The notes: generated by a model not told the origin, from the sequence alone. Positions 51,249-60,124 are shown, numbered from the stretch's first letter. The stretch is 64,000 nt of DNA from Fibrobacter succinogenes (GCA_902791475.1 CADAWC010000016.1:1-64000), one strand, 5' to 3'. Numbers and translations: made by a program.

Positions 51249-52172
51249 CTATTCGCCGTAAATTTCCGGCGTTTGGCTGTAGAATCGGCGGTGCGTGAAG
51301 CCGTACCAGAGATTCGGATTTTCAAGGATACGTTGTTCAAGCCACCTGTTGAATTGAGAGTTGACGACGCTCGATTGCGAAGGAGACGGCGCGGGGGAAG
51401 CAAGACGCGCGGGGGATGCGACCTGCACGCGTTCTACCTCAATAGCATGGAGCACACGAACTTTTTTTAAAGATGCGCATTTCAGAAATGCATCTTCCGG
51501 AGATGCGCCGCGCTCCTCCATCCAACAGATAAAAACAGGCGTTTGCGGACGATGCTTGAGCAGAAAATCTGGCAGCGGATTCACGTTCGCGGGGCGACCG
51601 AGAAATGTTCCCGGGAGTGCGCTCGGGATGCGTGAATCCTGATCCGAAAGCAGGCAGAAAAGTTTTCCGTCATTCAGAATCCGCAAAAAATCACGAGGTG
51701 TCCGGGCATCCACGGAATAACTCCGGCCATCGACCGAACGGATTTTGCGTTCAAGAATGTTATTAAGCCACTTGGGCTTCACGGGTATATAACTTGCGAC
51801 AAGCGGAATTCCAAGTCGACAAAGCCACGGCCCCATCGCTTCATAATTGCCGTAATGAGCCGTCAAAAAGATTCCACCGCTCCGCATTTTTTCAAGCACC
51901 GGAATGGCAGCCTCGTCAAGCGCAAAATCCCAGCCGTCCACGCTACACGGGTATGCGGTAAAATCATGCGGCAACTTCTTGAAAGTCCCGAAGCGGAACA
52001 AGAGTTCGCTCGCATGGCGTGTCAAGTTTTTCAAAAGCACGTTATAATCAACAGGCATGGCCACATGCTTTGCGTTCGCAAGTACCGTTTTACGCTTCCA
52101 GCCCGCAAGCCGAAGCATCACGTAAGCGCCCCACGCGAAAACGATCGCCGCTATTTTACCAAAGAAAACCAT
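51249..52172 (-). CDS. LpxL/HtrB-type lipid acyltransferase
   Basis: A 307-residue inner-membrane acyltransferase of the lauroyl/myristoyl transferase family that adds a secondary acyl chain to lipid A. The N-terminal hydrophobic anchor is followed by the catalytic HxxxxE box HYGNYE (His106, Glu111) and a DQDSRIPS motif. It fits an outer-membrane organism with lipopolysaccharide. The C-terminal Pro/Ser-rich insert (PARLASPAPSPSQSS) is unusual. Substrate chain length is unknown. Confidence 0.8.
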   Translation of the reverse strand: MVFFGKIAAIVFAWGAYVMLRLAGWKRKTVLANAKHVAMPVDYNVLLKNLTRHASELLFRFGTFKKLPHDFTAYPCSVDGWDFALDEAAIPVLEKMRSGGIFLTAHYGNYEAMGPWLCRLGIPLVASYIPVKPKWLNNILERKIRSVDGRSYSVDARTPRDFLRILNDGKLFCLLSDQDSRIPSALPGTFLGRPANVNPLPDFLLKHRPQTPVFICWMEERGASPEDAFLKCASLKKVRVLHAIEVERVQVASPARLASPAPSPSQSSVVNSQFNRWLEQRILENPNLWYGFTHRRFYSQTPEIYGE

Positions 52173-52254
52173 TACGGATTAAAGATACGAAAAAAATAAA
52201 TTCCTACAATCCAATTTTATTTAACTTTATATTTAAATTGTCCACCAAGGTATT

Positions 52255-52986
52255 ATGATTTACAAAGAAACCGAATCAGTCAACGACAAACCGCAAGAAG
52301 TTCCTGACGATAAAATTCAGGAGAACGTCCTGCGTGGCGAGAAACTGATTGCTAGGTCAAAGAAATCGATTCAAACAATTATCTTGGCAGATTTGTTCAT
52401 TTTCGTGATTGGGATAGCAACACTCAGCTTAGGTTCCAATTTTTTTGACAATCTATTTCTTATTATATATCCAATCCTATCCCTATTTATTTTCTTCATG
52501 TTGTTTTCAACAGCCTCAATTTATTATAAATGGCTTTACCATATTTTAAGAAACCTTCGCAAATGGACAGAAACACGATTTTTTCCAAAGGATGCCGCTA
52601 TCGGGTCGCTATTTCCCTGCATCGGTCAGTTCATGACGTTTTTCATTTTCAAGGACATCCTCACACAACAAAAAAAGATTCTTGAGGAACATGGTATCTA
52701 TTCCGCACCCATACCAACGTTCCTTCTTTTGACCCCGCTCATACCTGCCACCTTTCTTTTCCTGTTCTTTTTACTAACACTCGGGATGATAAAGAGTATC
52801 CAATTTTGGGCTTTTTTAGTCTTCACCAGTTTTTTCTTCCCTATTATAAGGTACGTCTTTATCTTCAAAGTACTCTTCGACATATTCGCAATTATCACCC
52901 TGCTCATCTACATGAAGTTGGTTCAACAGCCCATATCAAATGAAAAGGCGATTGCCCAATTGAACATCGACAACACAAGCCCCTAA
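52255..52986 (+). CDS. DUF4328-like membrane protein
   Basis: A 243-residue protein with about five to six membrane segments. WLYHILRNLRKWTETRF and the following FPKDAAIGSLFPCIGQF match the pattern of DUF4328 proteins. The N-terminal 40 residues are polar and cytoplasmic. AAGG precedes the ATG. It may share a transcript with the HIT gene 25 bases downstream. Function unknown. Confidence 0.65.
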   Translation: MIYKETESVNDKPQEVPDDKIQENVLRGEKLIARSKKSIQTIILADLFIFVIGIATLSLGSNFFDNLFLIIYPILSLFIFFMLFSTASIYYKWLYHILRNLRKWTETRFFPKDAAIGSLFPCIGQFMTFFIFKDILTQQKKILEEHGIYSAPIPTFLLLTPLIPATFLFLFFLLTLGMIKSIQFWAFLVFTSFFFPIIRYVFIFKVLFDIFAIITLLIYMKLVQQPISNEKAIAQLNIDNTSP

Positions 52987-53011
52987 AACTTTTACTACTA
53001 TTATACATACT

Positions 53012-53368
53012 ATGAGTGAAAATTGTCTTTTCTGCAAAATCATCAAGGGTGAAATCCCTTCCAAGAAAATCTACGAAGACGACGATGTGTTCGCCTTCTA
53101 TGACATCGCCCCGCAAGCTCCGGTACACTTTTTGGTCGTGCCGAAGCGCCACATTGCAACCATCATGGACATGAAGCCGGAAGATTGCGAACTCGTGGGC
53201 AAGATGCTTTACCGCGCACAGCTTATCGCGAAAGACCTCGGTCTCGAAGAAGGCGGTGCCCGCTTTGTGTTCAACTGCAAGGCTGATGCCGGTCAGACGG
53301 TGTTTCACATCCACCTGCACGTCGTTGGCGGACAGGAAATGGGCTGGCCTCCGTTCCCGGCGAAGTAA
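53012..53368 (+). CDS. HIT-family nucleotide-binding protein (HinT-like)
   Basis: A 118-residue histidine triad protein, a purine nucleoside phosphoramidase type enzyme. Cys5 and Cys8 (ENCLFCKII) are the N-terminal pair, and HIHLHVVGG is the triad. LVVPKRHIATI and FVFNCKADAGQ are family motifs. recO begins 24 bases downstream, so they may be co-transcribed. Confidence 0.93.
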   Translation: MSENCLFCKIIKGEIPSKKIYEDDDVFAFYDIAPQAPVHFLVVPKRHIATIMDMKPEDCELVGKMLYRAQLIAKDLGLEEGGARFVFNCKADAGQTVFHIHLHVVGGQEMGWPPFPAK

Positions 53369-53392
53369 TCACGGCATAAAAGCCGCGAACTT

Positions 53393-54130
53393 ATGATCAA
53401 AACTCGCGCTATAGTTCTTCACCGCTTTCCGTACAGCGATTCTAGCTTTATCGTCAAGGCGCTTACGGAAGAAAGCGGGATTGTCTCGTTTATCGTGAAG
53501 GGCGGAAAGAAAAAGGAATCTCCGTTCCGGGGAGCCCTTGATCCGCTCGCGTTAAGCGAAGTCGTTTTTCGCCAAAATCCGAATACCGATTTGCAGTTCA
53601 TCAAAGAAGCGACGCTTTTGGACTGGCGTAAGAACTTGCGCAATGATTTACTCAGCCTCGCGAAAGCACAGGTCATGACCGAAATGATTCTGCGTTACGC
53701 GCCACAAGGCGTCCCCCTGCAAGAAGAATTTGAGCGGTTGGAACAAGCCATCCGCGAATTCGATGAGGTTATCACCGACAAGTCGCGCATTTTTGCGCAG
53801 TGGCTCCTGGACACTTGCGATATGTGGGGTTACAATCTCGACCTCACCACTTGCAGCCGCTGCGGTCGCACTCTCGAAAAGCCTGCCGCAGACTTTTTCC
53901 CCGAAACAGGCGGATTCGTATGTCAATCGTGCCTCGGTGTCGAGCACCCGCGTGCACGATTAGAAACGCTCAATGGGCTTTGGGCGCTTCAAACAGGCGG
54001 CAAAATCGAGCGTCCTGAATTCGCCGAGAACGCGCTCCTCACCTACTTGCGCCATCACATCGGCTTCTTGAAAGAGATTCATTCCATAAAGTTCTTGAAC
54101 GAAACAAGAAAACTGTTTGATTATCATTAA
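53393..54130 (+). CDS. recO: DNA repair protein RecO
   Basis: A 245-residue RecO with an N-terminal OB fold (KTRAIVLHRFPYSDSS, IVSFIVKGGKKKES) and a helical C-terminal domain carrying a zinc motif (CSRCGRTL, then CQSCLG). RecO works with RecF and RecR to load RecA on gapped DNA. recF and recR are not in the window. Confidence 0.92.
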   Translation: MIKTRAIVLHRFPYSDSSFIVKALTEESGIVSFIVKGGKKKESPFRGALDPLALSEVVFRQNPNTDLQFIKEATLLDWRKNLRNDLLSLAKAQVMTEMILRYAPQGVPLQEEFERLEQAIREFDEVITDKSRIFAQWLLDTCDMWGYNLDLTTCSRCGRTLEKPAADFFPETGGFVCQSCLGVEHPRARLETLNGLWALQTGGKIERPEFAENALLTYLRHHIGFLKEIHSIKFLNETRKLFDYH

Positions 54131-54178
54131 GTTCATTCACTGGATTCCGCCGGAATAGCCATAACTTTACACTATTTG

Positions 54179-54186
54179 TATATTTG
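54179..54186 (+). promoter_or_regulatory. TATATTTG promoter-like element of panB
   Basis: TATATTTG lies 33 bases before the panB ATG and fits the TANNTTTG pattern. Confidence 0.45.
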
Positions 54187-54219
54187 CCCTAGTTGAAAAG
54201 TTTAAGTGAAGAGGTCATC

Positions 54220-54966
54220 ATGTTAACTCCAGAAGATATCAAGGCGAAAAAATCCAAGAACGAAATGATTTCCATGATTACCGCTTACGACTTCGCCTTT
54301 GCAAAAATCGCAGAAGCCGCCGGAATCGACCAGATTCTCGTAGGCGATAGCCTCGCAAATACCATGCTCGGTTACAAGAGCACGCGTGAAATCGGCATGA
54401 CCGAAATGCTCATCTTCGCAGCCGCCGTTTGCCGCGGCGCCCCGAACACGCACGTCATTGGCGACATGCCCTACATGAGCGACAAGGATCCGCAAACCGC
54501 TTACGACAACGCCCGCCGCTTTTTGGACGTGGGCTGTTCCAGCATCAAGCTCGAAGGCACTCCCGAAGGCGTCATCGAATTTTTGCGCAGCAAGGACATT
54601 CCCGTTTGCGCCCACCTCGGACTTTTACCGCAGACTGCAGAAAACTTCAAGCAGAAAGGCCGCACCGAAGAAGAAGCTCGCGCCATTGAAGAGGCAGCAA
54701 AGTTCGTCGACGGTCTCGGATGCTTCGAAATGGTTCTCGAACACATTCCCGAAGAACTTGGTGCAAAAATCACGAAAGAAGTCTCCGCACCGACAATTGG
54801 CATTGGTGGTGGCAAGTTCACAGACGGTCATGTTCTCGTGATGCACGATGCTCTCGGCATGCATCCGAACAAAATTCCGCCGTTCGCCACAAAGTTCGTA
54901 GACATGTATTCCGTTGGTGTTCAAGGAGTTAAGAAATACATCGAAAGTGTCAAGGCAAGAGCTTAA
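54220..54966 (+). CDS. panB: 3-methyl-2-oxobutanoate hydroxymethyltransferase
   Basis: The first enzyme of pantothenate synthesis, adding a hydroxymethyl group from methylene-THF to ketoisovalerate. MITAYDFAFAKIAEAAGIDQ, LVGDSLANTMLGY (metal Asp), GDMPYMS, IKLEGTPE and AHLGLLPQ are family motifs. 248 residues is slightly short for PanB (about 264). The ATG at 54220 after GAAGAGG is preferred to an upstream TTG. panC is not adjacent. A terminator follows. Confidence 0.92.
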   Translation: MLTPEDIKAKKSKNEMISMITAYDFAFAKIAEAAGIDQILVGDSLANTMLGYKSTREIGMTEMLIFAAAVCRGAPNTHVIGDMPYMSDKDPQTAYDNARRFLDVGCSSIKLEGTPEGVIEFLRSKDIPVCAHLGLLPQTAENFKQKGRTEEEARAIEEAAKFVDGLGCFEMVLEHIPEELGAKITKEVSAPTIGIGGGKFTDGHVLVMHDALGMHPNKIPPFATKFVDMYSVGVQGVKKYIESVKARA

Positions 54967-55021
54967 TTAAAACAAACTAGCAATCGTGTTTTAAACAAAT
55001 TAATTACTTTTGTTATTCAAG

Positions 55022-55049
55022 AAATCGGTCTCAAAAGAGATCGATTTTT
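55022..55049 (+). terminator. Terminator of panB
   Basis: AAATCGGTCTC pairs with GAGATCGATTT (one G-T pair) around AAAA and is followed by T residues. Confidence 0.85.
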
Positions 55050-55131
55050 CTTTTGCACATAATTTCATTCAACAGCAATTTCTCCATAACAAAATTTTTC
55101 AAAAAAAAATTGAATTTTTATAAAATAAGTG

Positions 55132-55160
55132 TTGATTATTTGTGAAAAAGAAGTTATTTT
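55132..55160 (+). promoter_or_regulatory. Promoter of the histone-like gene
   Basis: TTGATT, 17 bases, TATTTT. The leader to the ATG is about 35 bases with AAGGAAG before the start. Confidence 0.45.
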
Positions 55161-55200
55161 TCTGATATCAACAAATAAATAACAAAAAAGGAAGAAAAAA

Positions 55201-55584
55201 ATGGCTGAAACAAAAACTGCTGCTAAGAAACCTGCTAAGAAGCCCGCCGCCGCTAAGAAGCCGGCCGCTGCTAAGAAGCCTGCTGCCGCTAAGAAGCCGG
55301 CTGCCGCTAAGAAGCCGGCCGCTGCTAAGAAGCCCGCTGCTGCTAAGAAGCCGGCTGCCGCTAAGAAGCCGGCCGCCGCTAAGAAGCCGGCTGCCGCTAA
55401 GAAGCCGGCCGCTGCTAAGAAGCCCGCTGCTGCTAAGAAGCCCGCTGCCGCTAAGAAGCCCGCTGCTGCTAAGAAGCCGGCTGCCGCTAAGAAGCCCGCT
55501 GCCGCTAAGAAGCCCGCCGCTGCTAAGAAGCCGACTGCTGCTAAGAAGCCGACTGCTGCTAAGAAGCCGGCCGCCAAGAAGTAA
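55201..55584 (+). CDS. Lys/Ala/Pro-repeat histone H1-like protein
   Basis: A 127-residue, extremely basic protein made almost only of the hexapeptide PAAAKK: 16 exact copies, then two PTAAKK and a final PAAKK, after MAETKTAAKKPAKK. It resembles the C-terminal tails of eukaryotic histone H1 and of extended bacterial HU or HctB-like proteins, so it probably binds and compacts DNA or binds RNA. No folded domain is present. The DNA is an 18-bp minisatellite in which GCTAAGAAG is nearly constant while alanine codons vary, so copy number may differ between strains. Confidence 0.85.
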   Translation: MAETKTAAKKPAKKPAAAKKPAAAKKPAAAKKPAAAKKPAAAKKPAAAKKPAAAKKPAAAKKPAAAKKPAAAKKPAAAKKPAAAKKPAAAKKPAAAKKPAAAKKPAAAKKPTAAKKPTAAKKPAAKK

Positions 55585-55608
55585 TCTTCTTTTTGACCCA
55601 ACGATTTT

Positions 55609-55637
55609 GACCCGCAGACCTCTGCGGGTCTTTTTTT
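55609..55637 (+). terminator. Terminator of the histone-like gene
   Basis: GACCCGCAGA and TCTGCGGGTC form a perfect 10-bp stem around CC, followed by seven T. Confidence 0.92.
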
Positions 55638-55674
55638 ATATTGGCTTTATATTGGCGCCACGCCCCACGTTTAC

Positions 55675-55682
55675 TATTTTTG
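55675..55682 (+). promoter_or_regulatory. TATTTTTG promoter-like element
   Basis: ACTATTTTTG ends 5 bases before the next ATG at 55688, as in the HAD and methyltransferase genes, implying leaderless transcription. Confidence 0.5.
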
Positions 55683-55687
55683 TTAGC

Positions 55688-56044
55688 ATGATTTCAGAAA
55701 ATGATTTGACCAATTCGCAGAACATTCCCTTTGAAGAACGCATCGCCCGCATCGAAAAGATGATTGAAGCCGAAGCAGAACCTAAAGCATTCGAACTCGG
55801 ACTTTTGCTCGCTCTCAAGATGGGCCAGGAAATCCGCGAAAAGAAACCGCTCGGCAGCACGACTGGCAACATCGTCGCCGCATGGAGTTCCAAGTACCCG
55901 GAATCCGTCGTTGAAGAAGCAATCGCTCACGCCAAGCAGTTCCTCACAAATCCAGGCGCCCTCGCCGAAAAGATGAAGAACATCATGCTGAAAAAGATGA
56001 ATCAGCAAGAAGAAAAAACGGACGAGGCCGAAAGTGGAAAATAA
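55688..56044 (+). CDS. Hypothetical helical protein upstream of Ppx/GppA
   Basis: A 118-residue cytoplasmic helical protein: FEERIARIEKMIEAEAEPKA, then AAWSSKYPESVVEEAIAHAK, then a Lys/Glu-rich tail. The ATG at 55688 is chosen because the promoter element lies just before it and the earlier frame runs through a terminator. It overlaps the next gene by 11 bases, so the two are coupled. Not recognised. Confidence 0.65.
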   Translation: MISENDLTNSQNIPFEERIARIEKMIEAEAEPKAFELGLLLALKMGQEIREKKPLGSTTGNIVAAWSSKYPESVVEEAIAHAKQFLTNPGALAEKMKNIMLKKMNQQEEKTDEAESGK

Positions 56045-57083
56045 ACTACAGGCAACAATCGACATCGGGAGTCACAGCTGCATTTTGCTAATCGCAGCGT
56101 TCGAAGACGTACCCGCCGCAGCAGCGGTTGCACCCGAAACGACTGAAACACCCGCCGCATCAAGTGAAGCGCCTGTAGCACCGCGCAAGATTCTCGTGCC
56201 GAAACTCCAGAAGGTCGAAGTCTGCCGCCTCGGCGAAGACATTTACGAACACGGGAAAATCACGCCCGAACGCATCCAGGAACTCGTCAACATCATGACC
56301 AAGTTCCGCATGGACTTGCACGCCCTCGGCGCAGACCTCAAAGCAGTTGCGATGACTGAAGCCATGCGCAAGGCCACAAATCCGGATGAAGTGATTGAAG
56401 CTGTCGAAAAAGCAGTATGGGTCAAGCCGCGCGTCATCACCGGAGAAGAAGAAGGCAAGCTCACCTACCGTTCCGTCAAGGAATGGCACGGCGAAGGAAA
56501 CGTCACGATTGACATCGGTGGCGGTTCCACAGAACTCAGCAACGGCGAAACGACATTCTCGATTCCCGTTGGCGCGCTCAAGATGTTCAAGGCGATGGGC
56601 CCAATTCCGGGACCGGAATACAAGAAGTTTATCAAGGAAACGTTCAAGGATTTGTCTTTCAAGGGCATGACGAAAAAGCCTGTCTACCTTATCGGTGGTA
56701 CAGGCACCGCACTTGCGATGGTCTTCTTGAACAGCCAAACATTTGACTACAAGGCGATTGAAGGTCTCGAAATGAGCCTCGCCGACCTTGAAGCAGTCAC
56801 CACGCGCATTACGAACCTTTCGAAAGAACTCCGCGCGATGCTCCCGGGACTTGGAAACGGCCGCCACGAAGTTATCATTTGCGGTTTGTTCTGGTTGCGT
56901 TCGCTCCTCGAAAAGCTTCGCGTAGAAACGTTCAAGATCAGTACAGCAGGACTCCGCTTCGGACTCCTCTACCCGCCTGAAAAAGAACCGGAACCCAAGC
57001 CAAAGAAGCGCCCGGCATTCCTAAAAAAGACGGATGCCACATCCGAGACGGCGATCCCCGAACAGGTCGGGGAAGACAAATAA
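56034..57083 (+). CDS. Ppx/GppA-family exopolyphosphatase-like phosphatase
   Basis: A 349-residue member of the sugar kinase/actin-fold Ppx-GppA family, which hydrolyse polyphosphate or pppGpp. The phosphate motifs are ATIDIGSHSCILLIA at the start and NVTIDIGGGSTELS in the middle, with YLIGGTGTALAM later. It starts with GTG and overlaps the upstream gene. An Ala/Pro/Thr-rich insert (about 28-50) is unusual. It lacks the long C-terminal HD-like domain of Ppx, so it is a short form. Confidence 0.85.
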   Translation: MENKLQATIDIGSHSCILLIAAFEDVPAAAAVAPETTETPAASSEAPVAPRKILVPKLQKVEVCRLGEDIYEHGKITPERIQELVNIMTKFRMDLHALGADLKAVAMTEAMRKATNPDEVIEAVEKAVWVKPRVITGEEEGKLTYRSVKEWHGEGNVTIDIGGGSTELSNGETTFSIPVGALKMFKAMGPIPGPEYKKFIKETFKDLSFKGMTKKPVYLIGGTGTALAMVFLNSQTFDYKAIEGLEMSLADLEAVTTRITNLSKELRAMLPGLGNGRHEVIICGLFWLRSLLEKLRVETFKISTAGLRFGLLYPPEKEPEPKPKKRPAFLKKTDATSETAIPEQVGEDK

Positions 57084-57085
57084 AG

Positions 57086-57133
57086 GAGATGCTTGATGGA
57101 TCCTATCGCCTCTACGAGGCTCCAGGATGACAG
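57086..57133. repeat. REP-like unit
   Basis: GGAGATGCTTGATGGATCCT leads to GCCTCTACGAGGC and CCAGGATGACA. It is a composite of the dispersed family and fills the 62-bp gap between two genes. Confidence 0.55.
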
Positions 57134-57145
57134 AGCAAAAAGATT

Positions 57146-57877
57146 ATGCGTATAAACAAGTACATTTCTCTCAGTGGTTTTGCTAGCCGCCGTGCCGCAG
57201 ACGAACTCGTCGCCGACGGTCGCGTACAGGTGAACGGAGAAACGATTTCCGACCTCGGCCATCAAGTGGACGAAACCAAGGACCAGGTGACGGTTGACGG
57301 AAAGTTGCTGAAGCTCCCGACAAACAAGAAAACAAAAGTCATCATGCTCCACAAGCCGGCTGGTTGTGTTTGCACCAAGGACGACCCGCAGGGCCGCCGC
57401 ACGGTTTACGATTACCTGCCACCGGGATACCATAATTTCAAGTACGTTGGACGACTTGACTTGCAAAGCCGCGGTCTCTTGCTTTTCACCGACGACGGCG
57501 AATTGCTTTACCGCCTCACGCACCCGAGCTTCGAAGTGCCGCGCAGCTACTACGTGTGGACCACTCGCCCGCTCAGCGAATCTGCCGCCCAGCGCTTGGT
57601 CGATGGCGTGGACATCCGCGACCCGGAAGATCCGGATGCCCAGGAAGAAATCGCATTTGCAACAGACGTCTACCTCGAAAACGGATTTGCAGAACTTGTG
57701 CTTATCGAAGGCAAGAACCGTGAAATCCGCCGCATGATGCGAGCTGTCGGTTACGAAATCCGCGACCTTAAGCGCGTAAGCTACTGCCAAATTCAGCTCG
57801 GCGACTTGCCTGCAGGCGAATTCCGCGAACTCACGCCCAACGAATTGAACAAATTGCGACAGGCCGTGCATCTATAA
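57146..57877 (+). CDS. RsuA/RluB-type pseudouridine synthase
   Basis: A 243-residue rRNA pseudouridine synthase. An S4 RNA-binding domain (MRINKYISLSGFASRRAADE, about 1-60) precedes the catalytic domain with Asp105 in VGRLDLQSRG, and GKNREIRRMMRAVG near the end. RluB acts on 23S and RsuA on 16S rRNA; which one this is cannot be told. The N-terminal basic tail of RluF is absent. Confidence 0.9.
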   Translation: MRINKYISLSGFASRRAADELVADGRVQVNGETISDLGHQVDETKDQVTVDGKLLKLPTNKKTKVIMLHKPAGCVCTKDDPQGRRTVYDYLPPGYHNFKYVGRLDLQSRGLLLFTDDGELLYRLTHPSFEVPRSYYVWTTRPLSESAAQRLVDGVDIRDPEDPDAQEEIAFATDVYLENGFAELVLIEGKNREIRRMMRAVGYEIRDLKRVSYCQIQLGDLPAGEFRELTPNELNKLRQAVHL

Positions 57878-57880
57878 AAG

Positions 57881-57997
57881 GTATTAGGTAACAGGTGTTA
57901 GGTTTTAGGACTACAATCGCGGCAAAGCCGCCCCAACACCGACGTGCAAAGCACGTGATTCTTTACCTAATCCCCATAACCTATAACCTACAACCTA
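57881..57997. repeat. Long inverted TTAGG-rich element with internal hairpins (second copy)
   Basis: The left arm TATTAGGTAACAGGTGTTAG pairs roughly with the right arm CCTAATCCCCATAACC and CTATAACCTACAACC. Internal hairpins are GCGGCAAAGCCGC and GACGTGCAAAGCACGTG. The architecture and the GCGGCAAAGCCGC hairpin are shared with 23443-23562. Confidence 0.65.
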
Positions 57998-58001
57998 TTT
58001 A

Positions 58002-58829
58002 ATGAAACGTACTCTCTATATCGGTGATGTTCATGGTTGCGCAGACGAACTCTCTGCGATTATTGACCAATTCGGTTTCGTGCGCGGTAGCGACACCATT
58101 TACCAGACCGGAGACATCATCAACAAAGGTCCCGACATGATGCGCGCCATGCGCATTGTCGAGGAACTCGGTATTCTAACCGTCCGCGGAAACCACGAAG
58201 AGCATCTCATCCGCATGATGGAAACGCCCAAGAGTAACTGGACCGAGAAGCAGAAGAAACGCTTCAAGGCACTCTCGCTTGACGAATGGGTTTACATCCG
58301 CGATACCGTGAAGAACTGGCCGCTCTGGCGCGACACGCCGCACGCACTCCTCGTGCACGCAGGCCTAGAACCGGGCAAGACGCGTCTCGAAGACATGAGC
58401 CCCGAAGTGCTCCTTTCCATCCGCTACTGGAATGACAAGCCCTGGTTTGAACAGGTCAAGTGGAACAAGCGAGTTATCTTTGGACATTGGGCCAAGATGG
58501 GCTTCGTGAACATTCCTGGATTTATCGGTCTCGATTCCGGTTGCGTCTACGGCAAGGCTCTCACCGCCTGGTGCCCCGAAGAAGACAAATTCTATAGCGT
58601 CCCCGCCCTCCGCGAATACACGCCCGTCAAGGACAAGGCAAAAGAATCCGAAACCGCCCCCTGCAAAGTACTCGGCGACAACTCCCCCGATTCCGTGCCG
58701 CCCAAGACGTTCGACGAAATCAAGGAACGGATTGCAAGTGGCGACATCGCCCGCAAGGAAGAGACTCCCGAAGAATCGAACATCCGCAAGGCTAGCCCCT
58801 CCATCAGCGCAGAATGGGCCGGGTATTAG
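58002..58829 (+). CDS. ApaH/PrpE-like metallophosphoesterase
   Basis: A 275-residue calcineurin-like phosphoesterase. The metal motifs are all present: GDVHG (8-12), GDIINKGPD, GNHEEH, LLVHAG and FGHWAK, then GLDSGCVYG. The layout is that of symmetrical diadenosine tetraphosphatase (ApaH) and bacterial PPP-type Ser/Thr phosphatases. The C-terminal 70 residues (Lys/Glu/Pro-rich) are an unstructured extension. Substrate uncertain. Confidence 0.85.
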   Translation: MKRTLYIGDVHGCADELSAIIDQFGFVRGSDTIYQTGDIINKGPDMMRAMRIVEELGILTVRGNHEEHLIRMMETPKSNWTEKQKKRFKALSLDEWVYIRDTVKNWPLWRDTPHALLVHAGLEPGKTRLEDMSPEVLLSIRYWNDKPWFEQVKWNKRVIFGHWAKMGFVNIPGFIGLDSGCVYGKALTAWCPEEDKFYSVPALREYTPVKDKAKESETAPCKVLGDNSPDSVPPKTFDEIKERIASGDIARKEETPEESNIRKASPSISAEWAGY

Positions 58830-58840
58830 CGCCTGCGGCG

Positions 58841-58873
58841 CAGTAAACAGTAGGCAGTAGACAGTAAACAGGA
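58841..58873. repeat. AGTAGNC-type heptamer tract
   Basis: AGTAAAC, AGTAGGC, AGTAGAC and AGTAAAC in direct order, like 4376-4408. A GCGGCAAAGCCGC hairpin, as in the TTAGG elements, follows at about 58883. Confidence 0.5.
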
Positions 58874-58947
58874 ATAGTTAGGCGGCAAAGCCGCGATTAT
58901 TCCTCTCTCGTCTTTCGTCTTTGTATATTCGCCTTCGGCTCATATAC

Positions 58948-59013
58948 CAAATGCTGGGCTCGGTCATGGGTGTGCGAGCACCCCCGCGAACGCTCGCCCT
59001 CCGCATTTGTCGT
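58948..59013. repeat. Distant copy of the ~99-bp structured element
   Basis: Outer stem CAAATGC/GCATTTG, conserved GGGCTCGGTCATG, inner hairpin GGGTGT/GCACCC and conserved CCGCGAACGCTCGCCCT. It agrees with the two units at 8060-8258 in the single-stranded cores but has entirely different, still complementary, stems. It lies upstream of nadA. Confidence 0.65.
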
Positions 59014-59030
59014 CTTTCGTCTAAAATTTC

Positions 59031-59038
59031 TATCTTTA
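59031..59038 (+). promoter_or_regulatory. TATCTTTA promoter-like element of nadA
   Basis: AAAATTTCTATCTTTA lies 27 bases before the nadA ATG, the same extended form as before the gene at 60177. Confidence 0.45.
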
Positions 59039-59065
59039 CACTAGGCATTTAACCACGGAACAACA

Positions 59066-60079
59066 ATGACCGCAGAAGAACTTTACAATCGTCTCAAGTC
59101 CGTCAAACCGGGCGCAGCCCTTTGCACCTACACCATGGAAAAGGTGGAAAAGATGCTCCCGCTCATCAACGAAATCAACGAGCTCAAGAAAGAACAGGAT
59201 ACCGTTATCCTCGCCCACAGCTACTGCGCTCCTGAAATTCTTTTGGGCGTTGCCGACTTCACTGGCGATAGCTTCAAGTTGAGCAAGGACGCCACCACCG
59301 TCCAGCAAAAGACGATTCTCTTCTCTGCCGTGCGTTTCATGGGCGAAACGGCCAAGATTTTGAACCCGCAGAAGGACGTGATTATCCCGGGCCCGCTCAC
59401 GGGTTGCAGCCTCGCCGACTCCATTACCGGCAAGGATGTCGAAGAACTCCGCAAGCAGAATCCGGACTACACGTTTGTCTGCTACATCAACACGACTGCC
59501 GACGTGAAAGCCGCCTGCGACGTCTGCGTGACTAGCGGTAACGTGATGCACATCGTCGAAACGATTCCGTCCGACAAGATTTACTTTGTACCGGATGCCC
59601 TCATGGGTCAAAACATCATCGACGAAATGAAGCGTCGCGGAGTCAAAAAAGATATCAAGCTCTATAACGGCTGCTGCTACGTTCACGAAAACTACGACCC
59701 GGATTTAATCCAGTTCTTCCGTAGCCAAAACCCGAATCTCAAGGTGATTAGCCACCCGGAATGCAATCCGTCGGTTGCCATGCTCAGCGACTACGTCGGA
59801 AGCACCGGCCAGATGGTGAGCTACATCAACCAACAGCCCAAGGACAGCTGCATCTTGCTCCTCACGGAATGCGGCCTCAATGCCCGTATGCACTATGAAC
59901 ATCCAGACATGAACTTTATCGGTAGCTGCTGCATGTGCAAATACATGAAGTCGAACTCGCTCGAAAACATTTTGGAAGCGCTCCGCCACCCCGAAAAGGC
60001 AGAGCATATTTCGCTCGACGAAGGCGTACGCGTCAAGGCCAAGAAGTGCATCGACGCCATGTTCAAATACGCCGAATAG
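59066..60079 (+). CDS. nadA: Quinolinate synthase
   Basis: The [4Fe-4S] enzyme condensing iminoaspartate with DHAP in NAD synthesis. AHSYCAPEI, FTGDSFKLSKDA, the three cluster cysteine regions TGCSLADS, NGCCYVHE and GSCCMCKYM, and HPECNPSV are family motifs. 337 residues is standard. nadB and nadC are not adjacent. A binding site for an NAD repressor is not recognised. Confidence 0.95.
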   Translation: MTAEELYNRLKSVKPGAALCTYTMEKVEKMLPLINEINELKKEQDTVILAHSYCAPEILLGVADFTGDSFKLSKDATTVQQKTILFSAVRFMGETAKILNPQKDVIIPGPLTGCSLADSITGKDVEELRKQNPDYTFVCYINTTADVKAACDVCVTSGNVMHIVETIPSDKIYFVPDALMGQNIIDEMKRRGVKKDIKLYNGCCYVHENYDPDLIQFFRSQNPNLKVISHPECNPSVAMLSDYVGSTGQMVSYINQQPKDSCILLLTECGLNARMHYEHPDMNFIGSCCMCKYMKSNSLENILEALRHPEKAEHISLDEGVRVKAKKCIDAMFKYAE

Positions 60080-60124
60080 TTCACAGAGCGCATAGCGGTT
60101 CACAACAAGCGACCTTAAAATTTC

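Noticed and set aside
55065..55601. Minus-strand open frame of repeated Ala/Gly/Phe/Leu hexapeptides
   Set aside because: It is the mirror of the 18-bp minisatellite; promoter, ribosome binding site and terminator support the plus strand.
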